Shown here: piece after piece, positions 4,681 through 7,568 of the stretch
Layout: every line of letters starts with the position of its first letter
Numbering within the stretch: position 1 is the first letter of the stretch
Assembly: GCA_012798135.1 (NCBI GenBank)
Contig: JAAZNU010000120.1
Location: 1-7,568 of the forward strand
Length of the DNA: 7,568 bases
Direction: 5' to 3'
Source of the DNA: Veillonellaceae bacterium
Lineage (GTDB): Bacteria; Bacillota_C; Negativicutes; UBA1444
Translations under genes and position numbers: made by a program
Notes under the pieces: model-generated
Told to the model about the DNA's origin: nothing
The model's database searches: none
What the model saw: the letters and a program-made list of their open reading frames with translations, nothing else

Positions 4681-7568
4681 TTAGGTTGATGCCCACTCCT
4701 CACATACTCGATTTGCCTGTTCTAGCACTGTTTTCACTGCTAATGCCTCTTTGTCCGGTGGATAACCATACTGTCTTAGTATCTTTTTCACTGATACCCT
4801 CATTTGTGCCTGTACATTTTCTCTTAATGTCCAATCTATGGTTATGTTATTTTTTATGGCTTTGACTAACTCCATGGCTATTTTTTGTAGTACATTATCA
4901 CCTAAAACCTGCACTGCACTATCATTCACACCAAGGGCATCATAAAAGGCTAATTCGTATTCTGTTAGTCCAAGCTCCTCGCCTCTATTTTTGGCTTCCT
5001 TCATCTTTTTAGCCATAGCTATGAGTTCTTCAATAACCACTACGGCGTCTATTTGGCATGAATGATATCTATTTATGGTCTTTTCTAGCATATCACTAAA
5101 CAATCGGGCTTCAATCACATTTTTACGCGAAATAGTCTTAATTTCATCATTTAACAGTCTTCTAAGCAATTCAGCAGCGGTGTTCCTATGTTCCATATCC
5201 TTAACTTCTAACAGGAACTCATCAGACAGGATAGAAATGTCTGGTTTAGGTGAACCAACTAAATCATAAATGTCAATAACTTCATTTGACACTAACGCTG
5301 TAGACAATATTTGCTGAATCGCTAAATCAACATCCTCCTCTTGAGCACTTGGATCGCCAGTAACTTTAACAATATAGTTCTTAACTGCTTTGAAAAAGTA
5401 CAACTCGTCTCTTATTTCAAGGGCCCTAGGGTGAGGTACAGCAAGTGCAAATGCCTTCGATAGTTCATTAACATATTTTAGGCAACGTTTCTTCCCGTCT
5501 GGCTGTTTAAGAACGAATTCGGCGCCGTGTCTCATGAACATCAATGTATCTCTCTTGTTAGAATTACGGAAACCTTGATAATCGAATCCATGAAATAGTG
5601 CTACAACTATCTCATATTTCTCCATCATAAGAGCAACAGCTTTTTCCTGATCAAAAGCTATCTCTCCACGACCACCTCCATCTGTGTATTGTGATAATGC
5701 TTTCTTTAGTTCAGTAGTTATTCCCAGATAATCAACTATAAGTCCGCCCTGTTTCTCTTTATATACTCTATTTACCCTAGCAATGGTTTGCATTAGCCCA
5801 TGTCCTTTCATTGGTTTATCTATATACATGGTATGCAAGCTAGGTACATCGAATCCGGTTAGCCACATGTCTCGAACTATTACTAACTTAATTGATGAGT
5901 TATGATCTCTGAAATTATCCCCAAGTTGCTTTCTCCGTAACTTATTCCTTATATGTGGCTGCCAGTTCAACGGATCTGTTGCACTGCCTGTCATGACCAC
6001 CTTTAGGAATCCATAGTTGTCATCAGCATTATGCCACTCAGGTCGCAATTTAATTATTTCATTATACAATTCTATGCAAATACGCCTGCTCATACAGACT
6101 ATCATACCTTTTCCATCTTGTTCTAGATGCCTAGCTTCAAAATGCTTAACTATATCCTTACTAATTTGTTTTATACGGGTTTCACTCCCCACGATTGCCT
6201 CCATCCTGGCCCATTTACTTTTGAGCTTTTCTTGGCTCTCTATTTCTTGTCCTTCTGTGATGAAGTCAAACTGTGGATCTATATGTGGCTTCTCTTCTTT
6301 CTTTAGATCCAATTTAACCAGACGATTTTCATAGTAAATTCTAACCGTGGCACCATCTTCAACGGCCTGTTCAATATCATATATATCAATGTAGTTTCCG
6401 AATACTGCAACAGTATTTTTGTCTCCACGTTCTAGTGGCGTACCAGTGAATCCTATGAAGCTAGCATTAGGTAGTGCGTCTCTCATGTGTCTGGCAAATC
6501 CATCGATAAAGTCATATTGCGATCTATGGGCTTCGTCTGCTATCACTACTATGTTCCTTCGATCAGATAGGGTAGGATAATCTGTATCTTTCTCTGGAAG
6601 GAACTTCTGGATAGTTGTAAACACAATACCGCCACTAGCTACCCGTAATAGTTCCTGCAAGTTCTCCCTACTTTCTGCCTGCACAGGCTCCTGCCTTAAA
6701 ATATTTTGAGATGCAGTAAAAGTTCCAAATAATTGATCATCTAAATCATTACGGTCCGTTAATACAACTAAAGTTGGATTGTCCATTTCCAGAACTAACT
6801 TACCAGCATAAAAAGCCATGATCAAACTCTTACCGGAGCCCTGGGTGTGCCAAACCACCCCAACGCGTCTATCCCCGTCAGGGCTAGCTGCCTCTTTGGT
6901 AGCCTCAACAGCTTTATTAACAGCATGATATTGGTGATAAGCTGCTAATTTCTTCTTTATAGTAGCTTCGGAATCATCAAAAACAATAAAATGACGAATA
7001 AGATCCAATAATACTTTTTTGTTAAACATACCTCTAATGAGAATTTCCATCTCCAACTGATCTACCAAAGCATCTTTTTCCCCTGCAATGGTCTTCCAAG
7101 GCATAAACCTTTGGTAGTCACTAGTTAGAGTACCTGCACGAGCTTCCAAACCATCACTAATCATCAATATCTCGTTAAAGTGAAAAAGAGATGGAATTTG
7201 GGATTTATATGTTTGTAACTGCTGGTATGCTTTATCCAAAGTGGCTTTTTCGTCGGCAGGATTCTTGAGTTCGATTACCACCGTGGGCATGCCATTAATG
7301 AACAGAATAATGTCCGGGCGACGATTATTATCGTTTTCTATGATAGTAAACTGGTTTATTGCTATGAAATCATTATTATCTTGATTTTGGAAATCAAACA
7401 GCCACACTTTATCATAAATTATCCTATCATTCTTGCGATATTCTACAGGCACTCCATCTATCAAAAACTTGTGGAATTTCATATTATTAGAGATAACATC
7501 AGGGTTATCAGAACGAAGTACCTTTTTAACAGCCTCTTCCTTAGCAGTGGGAGGAATATCAGGATTTA
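4681..7568 (-). CDS. hsdR: Type I restriction enzyme R subunit HsdR (5' end cut by window edge)
   Basis: HsdR is the motor and nuclease of the HsdR-HsdM-HsdS complex. It translocates unmethylated foreign DNA using ATP and cuts at a distance from the recognition site. The frame stays open past the ATG at 7482 to the window edge: the 28 extra codons ([12 protein letters not shown]...) match conserved HsdR sequence, so 7482 is an internal Met and the true start is outside. Counting from that Met, the nuclease motifs are RPDIILF (D57), ELK (E71, K73) and QLQTY (88-92). The SF2 motor shows TQGSGKS (213-219), DEAH (316-319), TGTP (346-349), LTGFDVP (541-547) and QTIARVNR (565-572). The helical C-terminal region includes [13 protein letters not shown] (839-851), typical of DUF3387. 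All catalytic residues are present and the 961 visible residues are near the usual ~1000-1050. hsdM and hsdS are not in the window; they would be expected upstream, to the right. Confidence 0.97.
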   Translation of the reverse strand, partial: NPDIPPTAKEEAVKKVLRSDNPDVISNNMKFHKFLIDGVPVEYRKNDRIIYDKVWLFDFQNQDNNDFIAINQFTIIENDNNRRPDIILFINGMPTVVIELKNPADEKATLDKAYQQLQTYKSQIPSLFHFNEILMISDGLEARAGTLTSDYQRFMPWKTIAGEKDALVDQLEMEILIRGMFNKKVLLDLIRHFIVFDDSEATIKKKLAAYHQYHAVNKAVEATKEAASPDGDRRVGVVWHTQGSGKSLIMAFYAGKLVLEMDNPTLVVLTDRNDLDDQLFGTFTASQNILRQEPVQAESRENLQELLRVASGGIVFTTIQKFLPEKDTDYPTLSDRRNIVVIADEAHRSQYDFIDGFARHMRDALPNASFIGFTGTPLERGDKNTVAVFGNYIDIYDIEQAVEDGATVRIYYENRLVKLDLKKEEKPHIDPQFDFITEGQEIESQEKLKSKWARMEAIVGSETRIKQISKDIVKHFEARHLEQDGKGMIVCMSRRICIELYNEIIKLRPEWHNADDNYGFLKVVMTGSATDPLNWQPHIRNKLRRKQLGDNFRDHNSSIKLVIVRDMWLTGFDVPSLHTMYIDKPMKGHGLMQTIARVNRVYKEKQGGLIVDYLGITTELKKALSQYTDGGGRGEIAFDQEKAVALMMEKYEIVVALFHGFDYQGFRNSNKRDTLMFMRHGAEFVLKQPDGKKRCLKYVNELSKAFALAVPHPRALEIRDELYFFKAVKNYIVKVTGDPSAQEEDVDLAIQQILSTALVSNEVIDIYDLVGSPKPDISILSDEFLLEVKDMEHRNTAAELLRRLLNDEIKTISRKNVIEARLFSDMLEKTINRYHSCQIDAVVVIEELIAMAKKMKEAKNRGEELGLTEYELAFYDALGVNDSAVQVLGDNVLQKIAMELVKAIKNNITIDWTLRENVQAQMRVSVKKILRQYGYPPDKEALAVKTVLEQANRVCEEWAST

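Noticed and set aside
6017..6334. Plus-strand 105-codon open frame
   Set aside because: It is antisense to the conserved HsdR motor region, whose motifs on the other strand are intact.
1..7568. CRISPR array, tRNA, transposase or integrase genes
   Set aside because: I saw no regularly spaced repeats, no tRNA-like arm pattern and no recombinase-like protein on either strand.

Overview
This window is most likely part of a bacterial defence island in a low-GC, Firmicutes-like genome, possibly of the class Clostridia. The guess rests on AT-rich DNA, purine-rich Shine-Dalgarno sequences (AGGGGG, AGGAG) at good spacing, and conservative Firmicutes-looking protein versions. There is no taxonomic marker gene, so the organism is only an inference.

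Reading leftwards from the right edge, all large genes lie on the minus strand. (1) A 5'-truncated type I restriction subunit HsdR (4681 to beyond 7568) carries the N-terminal PD-(D/E)XK nuclease, the SF2 motor and the C-terminal helical domain. The modification and specificity genes would be expected upstream, beyond the right edge. (2) After 21 bp comes an Mrr-type restriction endonuclease with an unusual N-terminal domain (3655-4659). (3) After a further 17 bp comes an HNH-family protein with a zinc-ribbon-like C-terminus (2372-3637, start corrected from a longer reading that overlapped its neighbour). These three look like one transcription unit. (4) A 215 bp AT-rich gap with a plausible promoter separates them from a 624-residue OLD-like protein: an ABC-type/AAA ATPase fused to a TOPRIM-like nuclease domain (282-2156).

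At the left edge, the last 39 codons of a plus-strand gene (2-121) converge on the ATPase gene. The tail resembles the end of a winged-helix DNA-binding domain. The 160 bp between the convergent genes holds an inverted repeat but no clear terminator.

Together the genes encode three or four different nuclease folds (PD-(D/E)XK in HsdR, Mrr-like, HNH, TOPRIM) side by side. HsdR would cut unmethylated foreign DNA with its partner subunits. The Mrr-like and HNH proteins, translated from the same putative message, could form a second, possibly modification-dependent layer. The ATPase-TOPRIM protein probably acts as a separately expressed anti-phage effector. Spot-counted GC falls steadily from hsdR (about 40-45%) to the ATPase gene (below 30%), which suggests stepwise assembly of the island.
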